Positions 1-7,159 of a stretch of 16,750 nucleotides of DNA are shown piece after piece. Position 1 is the first letter of the stretch; each line of letters begins with the position of its first letter. The notes below the pieces were generated by a model, which saw only the letters and a program-made list of their open reading frames with translations, ran no database searches and had not been told where the DNA came from. The stretch spans positions 1 through 16,750 of the forward strand of contig JBGPIK010000114.1 of NCBI GenBank assembly GCA_041484845.1, in the 5' to 3' direction. Source of the DNA: JBGPIK01 sp041484845. Its GTDB lineage: Bacteria; Desulfobacterota; Binatia; UBA9968. Position numbers and translations under genes: made by a program.

Positions 1-234
1 AAGATCGCCGCGCACGGTGCAGCAGATGCAGCCGTTGCTCATTTGCACGATCTCCTGGTCGGAGGAGATGAGCAGATGATGATCGATGCCGACCTCGCCG
101 AATTCGTTCACGATGACGGCGACGCGCCGGCCATGCTCGGCAGTTAAAATACGATTGAGAAGGGTCGTTTTTCCGGCGCCGAGAAAGCCTGTGAGAACGG
201 TGACGGGCACTCTCGGTTGTTCAATCTTCGACAT
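1..234 (-). CDS. CobW/COG0523-family GTPase (N-terminal 78 residues, runs off the left edge)
   Basis: This is the start of a G3E GTPase of the CobW/COG0523 family, whose members deliver metals (zinc, cobalt, iron) to client proteins or act in cobalamin metabolism. Seen directly: the P-loop GFLGAGKT at residues 16-23, the typical NEFGEVGID segment at 43-51, and the metal-binding CxCC motif (NGCICC, Cys69/71/72). All three have the usual spacing for the family's N-terminal half. The ATG at 234 gives only a short lead-in (MSKIEQPRVPV) before the first strand, which fits the family. An AAAGGG lies upstream, about 11 bases from the ATG. The gene diverges from the SDR gene across about 105 bases. 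The C-terminal half and metal specificity are out of view, so no symbol is assigned. Confidence 0.93.
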   Translation of the reverse strand, partial: MSKIEQPRVPVTVLTGFLGAGKTTLLNRILTAEHGRRVAVIVNEFGEVGIDHHLLISSDQEIVQMSNGCICCTVRGDL

Positions 235-339
235 GTACTTGAATTCCCTTTGGGATTGTTTTCTAAAGGTAACAATGAGCCGACGCGGAGTCAACTTTGT
301 ACGAGCGACAGGCGTTTGTTTCCGGGAGGATCGTTTAAC

Positions 340-1089
340 ATGAAACTCAAAGGAAAAGTGGCATTCATTACCGGATTCGGATCCGGATTGGGGCGAGCGA
401 TTGCCGTTATGTTCGCCCACGAAGGGGCGGCGGTGGCCGGAACCTCCAAGACCGAAGCGAAGGGGCGAGAGACCGTCGACATGATTGAAGGGAGCGGAGG
501 GATGGCGCTGTTTGGCGGCGGCGACGTGGGCGATTCAAGCGCGATGAAAGCTCTCATCGATCAGACGGTCCAGCGATTCGGCGGCATCGATATCGTCGTC
601 AATAGCGCCGGCATTCGAACCAATGGCAGCATTACCGAAATCACGGAAGAGGCCTGGGACCGCACTTTGGATACCAATTTAAAGGGAGCTTTTGTCGTAT
701 CGCGGCTCGCGATTCCGGAAATGAAAAAGCGCGGCGGCGGAGTGATCCTCCACATCGCGGCGCGCTCGGGTATGCTCGGCCAGGGCGGGCGCGCCGCCTA
801 CTGCGCCTCTAAAGGCGGCCTCGTTACGCTTACGGAAGCGATGGCGATGGACCATGCGCCCAACCATATCAGGGTCAACTGTATCTGTCCCGGGCCCACC
901 CGAACGCCGATGGTTGATACGTCTACTCCGGAAAAGCTCGCTCGGTACAAGAGCCGCGTACCCCTGGGTCGCATCGGCGAGCCGGAGGACATCGCGTATG
1001 CGGCCCTTTATCTCGCTTCGGATGAAGCGGCGTTCATAACCGCAGCCATTCTGCCGGTCGATGGGGGTATGCGACTGACGGGACCATGA
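340..1089 (+). CDS. SDR-family oxidoreductase, FabG-like, with Ala at the catalytic Ser position
   Basis: A 249-residue classical short-chain dehydrogenase/reductase, the family's usual length. The NAD(P)-binding motif TGFGSGLG is at residues 11-18, an NSAG (NNAG variant) at 88-91, structural Asn113 in DTNLKG, and catalytic YCASK with Tyr154 and Lys158. The C-terminal PGPTRTPM and VDGGM segments are also typical. The start at 340 is set by GGGAGGA at 324-330, nine bases upstream; the frame stays open further up but without a family match. Oddity: the residue 13 before Tyr154, normally the catalytic Ser, is Ala141 (codon GCG at 760-762), with a Ser two positions later (Ser143). The enzyme may be weak, use the displaced Ser, or have another role. 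The substrate is unknown. The O-methyltransferase about 90 bases downstream may be co-transcribed and suggests small-molecule modification, but this is only inference. Confidence 0.92.
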   Translation: MKLKGKVAFITGFGSGLGRAIAVMFAHEGAAVAGTSKTEAKGRETVDMIEGSGGMALFGGGDVGDSSAMKALIDQTVQRFGGIDIVVNSAGIRTNGSITEITEEAWDRTLDTNLKGAFVVSRLAIPEMKKRGGGVILHIAARSGMLGQGGRAAYCASKGGLVTLTEAMAMDHAPNHIRVNCICPGPTRTPMVDTSTPEKLARYKSRVPLGRIGEPEDIAYAALYLASDEAAFITAAILPVDGGMRLTGP

Positions 1090-1132
1090 ACCGCACTGCT
1101 AATCTTTACGTTCATATTGCTAAGGAGCCCTT

Positions 1133-1180
1133 ATGATAACTAAACAGAAAAGCGGTCCAGCGGCGTGGGGTTTGCTATGA
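1133..1180 (+). CDS. Possible 15-codon leader ORF overlapping the O-methyltransferase start
   Basis: A short ORF (peptide MITKQKSGPAAWGLL) begins at an ATG with a strong AAGGAG at 1122-1127, five bases upstream. Its TGA (1178-1180) overlaps the ATG of the next gene in an ATGA arrangement. The O-methyltransferase has no clear Shine-Dalgarno of its own just before 1177, so translational coupling through this leader is plausible. Only the signal and overlap are seen; whether the peptide is made is inference. The alternative is that it arises by chance, with the downstream gene starting at the in-frame GTG at 1165. Confidence 0.3.
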   Translation: MITKQKSGPAAWGLL

Positions 1181-1812
1181 TCGAATTGCGCCCGCTGGGC
1201 ATTGAGGAGTACGCCGAGCGCCACAGCAAGCCTGTGTCCAGCATCCATGAAAAACTTTGGGTGGAAACTTACTCGAAAACACGCAGCTCTAAGCGCATGG
1301 TGGGGGCGCTCGAAGGCGCCTTCCTGAAGATGCTGGTCCTCATGACCGGTGCTCGCAGGATTCTCGAGATAGGCACTTTTACCGGCTACAGCGCGCTCTT
1401 ATGGGCTGAAGCACTGCCGCGCGACGGCAAGGTGATAACCTGCGATATTAATCCAGAAACCACGGCGATCGCGAAACGTTACTTTGCAGAGAGCCCGCAT
1501 GGCCATAAGATCGACGTGAAGCTGGGTCCCGCGCTCAATTCGCTAAAGCTCGTGAGCGGTCCCTTCGACCTTTGTTTTATCGACGCCGACAAAGAGTCAT
1601 ACCCGGAATATTACGAAGCCTGTATGGAGCGGCTCAGACCGAGAGGGTTGATCATTCTCGACAACATGTTGAGAAGCGGACAAGTGCTCGAGCCGAGCGA
1701 CCCTGGAAGCGTCGCTATCGATGCCCTCAACAAGCGAATCCGCAACGACCCGCGAGTTGAAAACGTGTTGCTGCCGGTTCGCGACGGCATCATGCTGGCA
1801 TTGAAGCTCTGA
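1177..1812 (+). CDS. Class I SAM-dependent O-methyltransferase (caffeoyl-CoA OMT / family 3 type)
   Basis: A 211-residue cation-dependent O-methyltransferase of the catechol/caffeoyl-CoA type, which moves a methyl group from S-adenosylmethionine to a hydroxyl on a small aromatic or similar substrate in the cytosol. Seen: SAM motif I LEIGTFTGYS at residues 63-72, the acidic ribose-binding position in TCDINPE (Asp90), the metal motif FIDADK (Asp136), and LDN with Asp162-Asn163. These match the three metal ligands of the family. Length is normal. The start could be ATG 1177 or in-frame GTG 1165 (four residues longer). ATG 1177 is preferred because it overlaps the stop of a short leader ORF with a good ribosome site. 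It follows the SDR gene by about 90 bases on the same strand. Substrate not identifiable. Confidence 0.92.
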   Translation: MIELRPLGIEEYAERHSKPVSSIHEKLWVETYSKTRSSKRMVGALEGAFLKMLVLMTGARRILEIGTFTGYSALLWAEALPRDGKVITCDINPETTAIAKRYFAESPHGHKIDVKLGPALNSLKLVSGPFDLCFIDADKESYPEYYEACMERLRPRGLIILDNMLRSGQVLEPSDPGSVAIDALNKRIRNDPRVENVLLPVRDGIMLALKL

Positions 1813-1957
1813 CGCGGTGAAATGGCTAAAGGTATGGCCGCAAAAGGGGATTAACTTATATAGCCGACACCTAAGGAGGCAAACCATGACAATGTCTTTT
1901 CGCAACCGTGGGGCTCACACCCCCCCCAATACGGCGAACCGCCTAACGGTTGCCGCG

Positions 1958-2893
1958 TTACGGATCGTGCGGCGCTCCCGCGCCGCTCTGAACCTCAATC
2001 CAAACCGCTTCCGGATCGGCGCCGTAACGTATGGGCAGGCCGACGCTTCCCAAGCCGCGGGAAACAACGATCATTGAAGATTGGTGTGCATACGCTCCTT
2101 CATCCAGGCAGAACTCGCTGTGGCGTACGAGCGGCGGCGTCCAGCGCGGCCGTATTTGTCCGCCGTGAGTGTGACCCGACAGGGTGAGGGCAATCTTTCT
2201 GGCGGCCGCCTGATAAAAGAAATCCGGATGGTGCGCAAGCAGAAGATGCGGCGTGCCGTTGGCGGCTAAGACGCGGTCCCAATTGGGGTTGCCCAGAGTG
2301 AAATCATCGATACCCGCTAAGACAAATTGGCCATAGCCATGCCTTACAACCACGGATTCATTCGCCAGAGTGAGGATTCCCACGGATTCAAGTTTTTTGC
2401 GAATTGCGCCGGGATCGCCGTCGAAGTAGTCGTGGTTGCCGAAACAGTACCACGCACCCAGTGGCGCGCGTGCCAGCGGAGCCAGCATGCCAAGGAAGTC
2501 GTCGAGATCGCTCGATTGGCCGGTGACGATATCGCCCGCTACGGCGACGAGGTCGGGCTCGAGCTCCATCAGAGAGCCGACGATAAGACAAAGGACCGCA
2601 GGCTTGAGGAAAATCCCCGTATGAATGTCCGACAAGAGAAGGATCTTGAGCGCCGGAAGCGGGCGCGGCCATAGGGGTGGCGCGAGGGAGATTTGGGCCA
2701 GCGAAAAACGCTTGAGTAGAATTGAACTGTAGGGATTCCAGAGCCCCAGTAGGTGCGGATAGACGTAGCGGGATGCCACAAAGTCGATCTCCCTTTCGAA
2801 CCTCTTCAGCAGCCCCCTGTTCGGATCGAGCCAGCGGCGTTCCTTACCCGTTGTCAGGCGCGGCGGCGCCAATTGCCTGCGCTGTAAAATCAT
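1958..2893 (-). CDS. Calcineurin-like metallophosphoesterase (YkuE/YaeI-like)
   Basis: A 311-residue metallophosphoesterase with the complete two-metal site in order: DIH (Asp89, His91), GD (Asp121), GNHD (Asn153, His154, Asp155), the HHPD segment (His221) and GHTHGG (His241, His243). The GHTHGGQIRPR region resembles the YkuE/YaeI subgroup, members of which act on lipid-linked phosphates such as UDP-2,3-diacylglucosamine or polyprenyl phosphates; a specific substrate here is not supported. The first ~80 residues are basic with hydrophobic patches, but I see no clear signal peptide or strong membrane helix. It converges on the O-methyltransferase, leaving 145 bases between stops. Upstream lies a 16-base inverted repeat at 2924-2939. 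The start codon has no strong Shine-Dalgarno, so the exact N-terminus is uncertain. Confidence 0.9.
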   Translation of the reverse strand: MILQRRQLAPPRLTTGKERRWLDPNRGLLKRFEREIDFVASRYVYPHLLGLWNPYSSILLKRFSLAQISLAPPLWPRPLPALKILLLSDIHTGIFLKPAVLCLIVGSLMELEPDLVAVAGDIVTGQSSDLDDFLGMLAPLARAPLGAWYCFGNHDYFDGDPGAIRKKLESVGILTLANESVVVRHGYGQFVLAGIDDFTLGNPNWDRVLAANGTPHLLLAHHPDFFYQAAARKIALTLSGHTHGGQIRPRWTPPLVRHSEFCLDEGAYAHQSSMIVVSRGLGSVGLPIRYGADPEAVWIEVQSGAGAPHDP

Positions 2894-2923
2894 CGGCGGC
2901 TAACGTAGTCCTCGACCCAAGGG

Positions 2924-2939
2924 CGGCAAATTTTTGCCG
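2924..2939. promoter_or_regulatory. 16-bp inverted repeat upstream of the metallophosphoesterase gene
   Basis: CGGCAAA and TTTGCCG form a perfect 7-bp inverted repeat around a 2-base centre, 31-46 bases before the start codon at 2893 and about 100 bases past the stop of the RluA-family gene. It could be an operator for a dimeric regulator in the promoter region, or a small hairpin after the upstream gene. There is no T-run to make it a standard terminator. The symmetry is seen; a role is inference. Confidence 0.3.
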
Positions 2940-3034
2940 GTGGAAGGGCAGGCTTCGAGGGATCTATCCGTGTGAAGGAGGCGTTAAACGGCCGTGCGAG
3001 TCGATCGGAAGTCGGCGGATGGGAACATCGGGAG

Positions 3035-4009
3035 TTATGGCTTGTGACTTTTTTCATTTACTACTTTTAAAGCATCCAATGTCTGTTGCAAGTCGACAGG
3101 CAACGGCGCCGTCCACACATGCTTTTTGCCGCCGTATTCCAGACCCAGCCGGTTGGCATGTAAGAATTGTCTTTTGAGACCGTACAATTTGCGAAACCGT
3201 TTGTTAAATCTAAAGTCGCCATGCTGATCATCCATAACAATGGGGTAGCCAAGACTCGCGAAATGAAGGCGAATCTGATGCATGCGTCCGGTCGCGATCC
3301 AAACTCGCAAAAGTGTGGTTTCGGGAAATGTCTTTTCGATTCTGAAGCGCGTCAAAGCACGGACGGGCTTGCCCTCTCTACCCGGCAAAGGGCTATCGAT
3401 TTTTCCTTCCTTTTCTTGAATGCGCCCGGCAACTAAGCACAGATATTCCTTATCGCCCTTTTCTCTTTCGAAATAGGTTTCCAGATTTTCGGCGACCGTT
3501 TCATTCTTAGCGACCACGAGCACGCCGGAGGTGTCTTTATCAAGACGATGAACGAGCCGCGGCGTGATTCCGTGACTCCGATAGCGGGTTTCCAAAATCC
3601 CGATCACCGTGTCGCGTTTGAGTATTTCCCTGCCTTCATGCACGGCCATCCCCGCGGGTTTGTTGATGACCAAGAGGCGTTCATCTTCGAATATCGTTTC
3701 GACCTGCGGTCGAAAATGATTTGTTGCGGCAGAGCGCTTGGGCGGTTTTTCAAACGGAATGTAGATCTGCAGACGATCACCCGGCTCGATGAGATCATCC
3801 GCCTTTGCCCTGCGACCATTCACGCGCACGCCGGTTTTCCGCAACAGCTTTCTTACATAGCCGATGGGAAAGCGCTTCTTGAGAAAATTCTCTAGCGTCT
3901 TGCGACTTTCGCCGCTTGGAAAGATTATCTCTTGATGCACACCGTACAAATAGCGGCAGTAATCGAGTTTCGTCAAGCCCGTCGGCCGCCAATATTTGCA
4001 ATTCTCCAA
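3035..4009 (-). CDS. RluA-family 23S rRNA pseudouridine synthase (RluC/RluD-like)
   Basis: Converts uridine to pseudouridine in structured RNA, most likely 23S rRNA. Seen: an N-terminal S4 RNA-binding domain (about residues 36-90, SGESRKTLENFLKKRFP onward, with VRVNG), then the catalytic domain with HRLDKDTSG (catalytic Asp157), the KEYLCLVAG strand and GRMHQIRLH at 241-249. The DDQHGDFRFNKRF stretch after PIVM resembles the DDxYGDxxFN loop of RluC more than the short loop of RluA. Length (324) fits RluC/RluD. The longest frame starts at TTG 4009 and adds about 23 residues not needed by the S4 domain; GTG at 3940 is a plausible alternative. Neither has a good ribosome site. It diverges from pheA with only about 60-70 bases between starts. 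Confidence 0.93.
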   Translation of the reverse strand: MENCKYWRPTGLTKLDYCRYLYGVHQEIIFPSGESRKTLENFLKKRFPIGYVRKLLRKTGVRVNGRRAKADDLIEPGDRLQIYIPFEKPPKRSAATNHFRPQVETIFEDERLLVINKPAGMAVHEGREILKRDTVIGILETRYRSHGITPRLVHRLDKDTSGVLVVAKNETVAENLETYFEREKGDKEYLCLVAGRIQEKEGKIDSPLPGREGKPVRALTRFRIEKTFPETTLLRVWIATGRMHQIRLHFASLGYPIVMDDQHGDFRFNKRFRKLYGLKRQFLHANRLGLEYGGKKHVWTAPLPVDLQQTLDALKVVNEKSHKP

Positions 4010-4068
4010 ACATTAAGATAGGTTACGTGAGGCGCTAAGGAATTGCGTCGGGTTTCGGTTGCGCCTGG

Positions 4069-5154
4069 GTGAGGTCGTCATTGAGTCGAAACGAGTCGGT
4101 CGATGCTTTGCGAAAAAAAATCGATCAGATTGATGAAAAAATCGTTAGCCTTCTAAACGATCGGGCTTCTCTTGCGAAGCGTGTTGGTTCTACCAAAAGC
4201 CTAAACAGTCAAGAGATCTATGTTCCCGGCCGTGAAAAGGAAGTTCTAGGTCGGGTTTCACAGCTCAACCGCGGACCGCTCTCCGAACAGGCGATTCGTT
4301 CTGTTTTTCGAGAAATTATTTCCGGTTGCCGTGTGCTCGAGGCGCCGCTAAAGATTGCTTTTTTCGGGGCTGAAGCGACTTACGCTCATCTCGCCGCACG
4401 AGAAAAGTTCGGCTCCTCGGTGGCCTTATCGCCGACGGCGAGCATTGGCGAAGTGTTCCAAGAGGTGAGTCAGGGGAAGGTATCGTTCGGGGTCGTGCCG
4501 ATCGAGAATTCCACGGAAGGCGTGGTGGCGCATACGCTCGATGTGTTGGTGGATTCCGAGTTAAAAATTTGCGCGGAAATATATCTCGACATCCATCACA
4601 ACCTGCTCTCATCGGGCCAGCCGACCGACATACAGCGAATCGTTTCGCACCCGCAGGCTTTGGCGCAATGTCGCAGCTGGCTGGCCAACCATTTCCCGCA
4701 GGTTGCCGTGGAGGAGGTCGCCAGCACGGCTCACGCCGCGATGGCTGCAGCGGCGGACAAGACCATCGGGGCGATTTCCAGCGTGGTCGCCAAGGAAGTG
4801 TACGATTTGAAGATCGTCGCCGCTAACATTGAAGATCACGGCATGAATATTACCCGATTTTTGGTTATCGGCACGGACGGGGCGCAACCGACCGGCGATG
4901 ACAAAACATCGCTGGTGTTTTCGGTTAAGGACAAACCCGGTATCTTGCACCGCATGTTGCAGCCGTTTGCGCGCAGCCGGATCAATTTGACAAAGATTGA
5001 GTCGAGACCCATAAAAAATAAGCCGTGGGAGTACCTGTTCTTCATCGATTGCCGCGGCCATAAAGATGAACCACGAATTAAAAGGGCGATCAAAACTCTC
5101 GAGAGCAGTTGTGATTTTCTAAAAATTCTCGGTTCGTATCCAAGCGGAAGATGA
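4069..5154 (+). CDS. pheA: Bifunctional chorismate mutase / prephenate dehydratase (P-protein)
   Basis: Converts chorismate to prephenate and then phenylpyruvate for phenylalanine synthesis. Residues below are numbered from the GTG. An AroQ-type mutase domain (about 8-92) keeps Arg15, Arg32, Lys43, Arg55 and Glu56, which line up with E. coli Arg11, Arg28, Lys39, Arg51 and Glu52 at a constant offset of four. The prephenate dehydratase domain (about 94-268) has PIENST (144-149) and the catalytic NITRF motif (Thr261). The C-terminal ACT domain (about 279-358) has GILHRML and ESRP (311-314), the usual phenylalanine-sensing elements, so feedback inhibition is expected. The start is GTG 4069, or TTG 4081, which is better placed behind GAGG at 4071-4074. 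It overlaps the next gene by ATGA. No separate promoter is convincing in the short divergent gap. Confidence 0.96.
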   Translation: MRSSLSRNESVDALRKKIDQIDEKIVSLLNDRASLAKRVGSTKSLNSQEIYVPGREKEVLGRVSQLNRGPLSEQAIRSVFREIISGCRVLEAPLKIAFFGAEATYAHLAAREKFGSSVALSPTASIGEVFQEVSQGKVSFGVVPIENSTEGVVAHTLDVLVDSELKICAEIYLDIHHNLLSSGQPTDIQRIVSHPQALAQCRSWLANHFPQVAVEEVASTAHAAMAAAADKTIGAISSVVAKEVYDLKIVAANIEDHGMNITRFLVIGTDGAQPTGDDKTSLVFSVKDKPGILHRMLQPFARSRINLTKIESRPIKNKPWEYLFFIDCRGHKDEPRIKRAIKTLESSCDFLKILGSYPSGR

Positions 5155-6248
5155 AAACCGTCGATCAAGTTCCCGAATATATTCGCCGGCTGGTGCCTTA
5201 TGCGCCGGGTAAGCCTATCGAAGAGGTCGAGCGGGAATACGGAATCACGAATTCCATCAAGCTTGCTTCCAACGAAAATCCGCTCGGGCCTTCGCCGAAA
5301 GCGGTCGAAGCAATTCGGCAGAAGCTCGCGCAACTGCACCTGTATCCCGACGGCGACTGTTTCTATTTGAAAACGGGCTTAGCCAAAAAGTTAAAGGTGG
5401 CCCCGGAACAGCTTATCTTCGGCAACGGTTCCAATGAAGTGATTGAATTGGCGGTGAGAACCTTTATGCGACCGGGCGACGAGGCCGTGATGGCTCGCCA
5501 GGCCTTTGTGGTCTACCAGCTGGTTATTCAAGCGGCCGGCGGTGTCGGCAGGGCCGTGCCGCTGCGGAACTTTACCCATGACCTTGACGCAATCGCCGAG
5601 GCGATTACGCCAAAGACCCGGATTGTTTTTCTCGCCAATCCGAATAACCCCACGGGAACCATATTCCGCCGCGCCGAGTGGGAGCGTTTTTTCCAACGGA
5701 TGCCGCCGGAGGTGTTACTGATCGTCGATGAAGCCTACTTCGAATATGTCGACGATCCGGACTATCCCGACTCGCTCCTTTCCCAGGGAAGCGGTCGGCC
5801 TCTATTGACTCTGCGCACGTTCTCCAAGCTCTACGGCTTGGCCGGCCTACGCATAGGTTACGGCATTGCGGCAAAGGAAATCATAGATTTGATGCAGCGG
5901 GTGCGGCAGCCGTTCAACGTCAACGCGCCCGCCCAGTGGGCGGCCCTCGCGGCCCTGGATGACAGCGAACACGTGCGCCGAAGCCTGGAGACCAATCGCC
6001 AGGGAATGGCGTATCTCCGCAAGGAGATCGCCGCGCTCGGGCTGGAGCAAGTTCCCAGTTGGGCAAACTTTATTCTAATCCGTGTAGGAAACGGCAACGA
6101 CGTGTTTCAACAGTTACTTGCCCAAGGGGTGATCGTTCGGCCCGTCGGGGTCTATGATTTTCCCGAGCATGTGCGAGTGACGGTCGGTACGATGGAAGAG
6201 AACCGCAGGTTTATCGAAGCATTGAAGAAAATCATAAAGGCCTACTAG
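5151..6248 (+). CDS. hisC: HisC-family aminotransferase (histidinol-phosphate / aromatic aminotransferase)
   Basis: A 365-residue PLP-dependent class I/II aminotransferase of the HisC subgroup. Seen: ASNENPLGPSP (39-49), the YPDGD segment, NPNNPTG at 163-169, DEAY at 193-196, the Schiff-base lysine in TFSK (Lys226), GLRIGY with Arg234, and the C-terminal VRVTVGT. HisC acts on histidinol phosphate, but copies between pheA and tyrA often transaminate phenylpyruvate, hydroxyphenylpyruvate or prephenate. Context favours an aromatic role, possibly alongside histidine synthesis; sequence alone does not settle it. Its ATG overlaps the pheA stop (ATGA at 5151-5154), so the two are probably translationally coupled. 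Confidence 0.93.
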   Translation: MKTVDQVPEYIRRLVPYAPGKPIEEVEREYGITNSIKLASNENPLGPSPKAVEAIRQKLAQLHLYPDGDCFYLKTGLAKKLKVAPEQLIFGNGSNEVIELAVRTFMRPGDEAVMARQAFVVYQLVIQAAGGVGRAVPLRNFTHDLDAIAEAITPKTRIVFLANPNNPTGTIFRRAEWERFFQRMPPEVLLIVDEAYFEYVDDPDYPDSLLSQGSGRPLLTLRTFSKLYGLAGLRIGYGIAAKEIIDLMQRVRQPFNVNAPAQWAALAALDDSEHVRRSLETNRQGMAYLRKEIAALGLEQVPSWANFILIRVGNGNDVFQQLLAQGVIVRPVGVYDFPEHVRVTVGTMEENRRFIEALKKIIKAY

Positions 6249-6288
6249 TCACCGGTGCGGTGGCCAAGGCTCGAGGCGTAAAAAGTTA

Positions 6289-7152
6289 ATGGCCGTTATG
6301 TTTAATAAAATGGTTGTCGCCGGGGTTGGGTTAATCGGCGGTTCCCTGGCTCTGGACATGCGCAGGCACGGGCTGGTTAAGGAGATCGTCGGCTATGGGC
6401 GTAGCGAGCAGAACCTTCGTTTCGCAAGAAAAAAGGGCATGATCGACAGCTACTTCTTGCGTGAGTCGGAAATTCCAACGGACGTGGACTTTCTCATGAT
6501 GGGCACGCCCGTCCAGGCCATTGTTCCGCTAACGGCGCTTTTTCTGCCGCGGCTTAGTGCGGGATGTATCGTGAGCGATGTCGGCAGCGTTAAGGCCGAG
6601 ATTGTGAAAGGCATGGAAAGAGTTTTGCCGACGGGAATTCATTTTGTGGGCGCCCATCCCATCGCCGGCAGCGAGCAATGGGGCGCCGAAGCCGCCTATA
6701 CCAACTTGTTCAAAGGGCGGCGCTGTATTTTGACGCCGACCCAAAGGACGCAGCGGGCCGCGCTGAAGAAGATGAAACTTCTCTGGCAACGCGTCGGAGC
6801 CAAGGTCGAAATCATGAACGCCGCGCAGCACGATCGCGTCCTCGGCGTAGTCAGCCACCTGCCGCATGTCGCGGCCTTCGCCCTCGTCAATGTGCTCGAT
6901 CTAACAAAACTAGGGGGCGTCGACATTAAGAGCTACTGCGCCGGTGGATTCAAAGACATTACTCGAATCGCCTCGAGTCGCCCAGAACTCTGGCGCGATA
7001 TCTGCCTGCTGAATCGCAAAGCCCTTTCGACGTCCTTGGGGCACTACATCAAAAATTTACAGCGCATGAAGCATGGGATCGATAACAGTGACGGCCATTC
7101 GCTTGAAAAGGAGTTCGCGCGCGCCAACGCTATTCGCGAAGAGATGGCGTAA
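6289..7152 (+). CDS. tyrA: Prephenate dehydrogenase family protein (tyrosine synthesis)
   Basis: Oxidative decarboxylation of prephenate (or arogenate) toward tyrosine. A 287-residue monofunctional TyrA: Rossmann motif GVGLIGGS at 12-19, SDVGSVK at 96-102, HPIAGSE at 123-129 (catalytic His123), HDRVLGVVSHLPH at 181-193, and GFKDITRIASS with Arg226. All have family order and spacing. After the second strand the sequence is GYGRS (35-39), with Gly37-Arg38 where NAD-dependent members usually carry Asp. This could mean NADP use or relaxed choice, a weak inference. There is no fused mutase, consistent with the mutase residing in PheA, and no C-terminal ACT domain. The start is ATG 6289, or ATG 6298 three residues in; neither has a clear ribosome site. 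It sits 40 bases after hisC and 7 before aroA. Confidence 0.95.
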   Translation: MAVMFNKMVVAGVGLIGGSLALDMRRHGLVKEIVGYGRSEQNLRFARKKGMIDSYFLRESEIPTDVDFLMMGTPVQAIVPLTALFLPRLSAGCIVSDVGSVKAEIVKGMERVLPTGIHFVGAHPIAGSEQWGAEAAYTNLFKGRRCILTPTQRTQRAALKKMKLLWQRVGAKVEIMNAAQHDRVLGVVSHLPHVAAFALVNVLDLTKLGGVDIKSYCAGGFKDITRIASSRPELWRDICLLNRKALSTSLGHYIKNLQRMKHGIDNSDGHSLEKEFARANAIREEMA

Positions 7153-7159
7153 GCTTCAA

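Noticed and set aside
249..276. TTGGGA and AACAAT between the CobW and SDR genes as a promoter.
   Set aside because: The spacing is only about 15 bases and the boxes match poorly; not strong enough to annotate.
3795..4013. Minus-strand ATG frame starting at 4013 (MFGELQILAADG...).
   Set aside because: It overlaps the pseudouridine synthase in another frame and shows no family motif; the S4/RluA frame is clearly the coding one.
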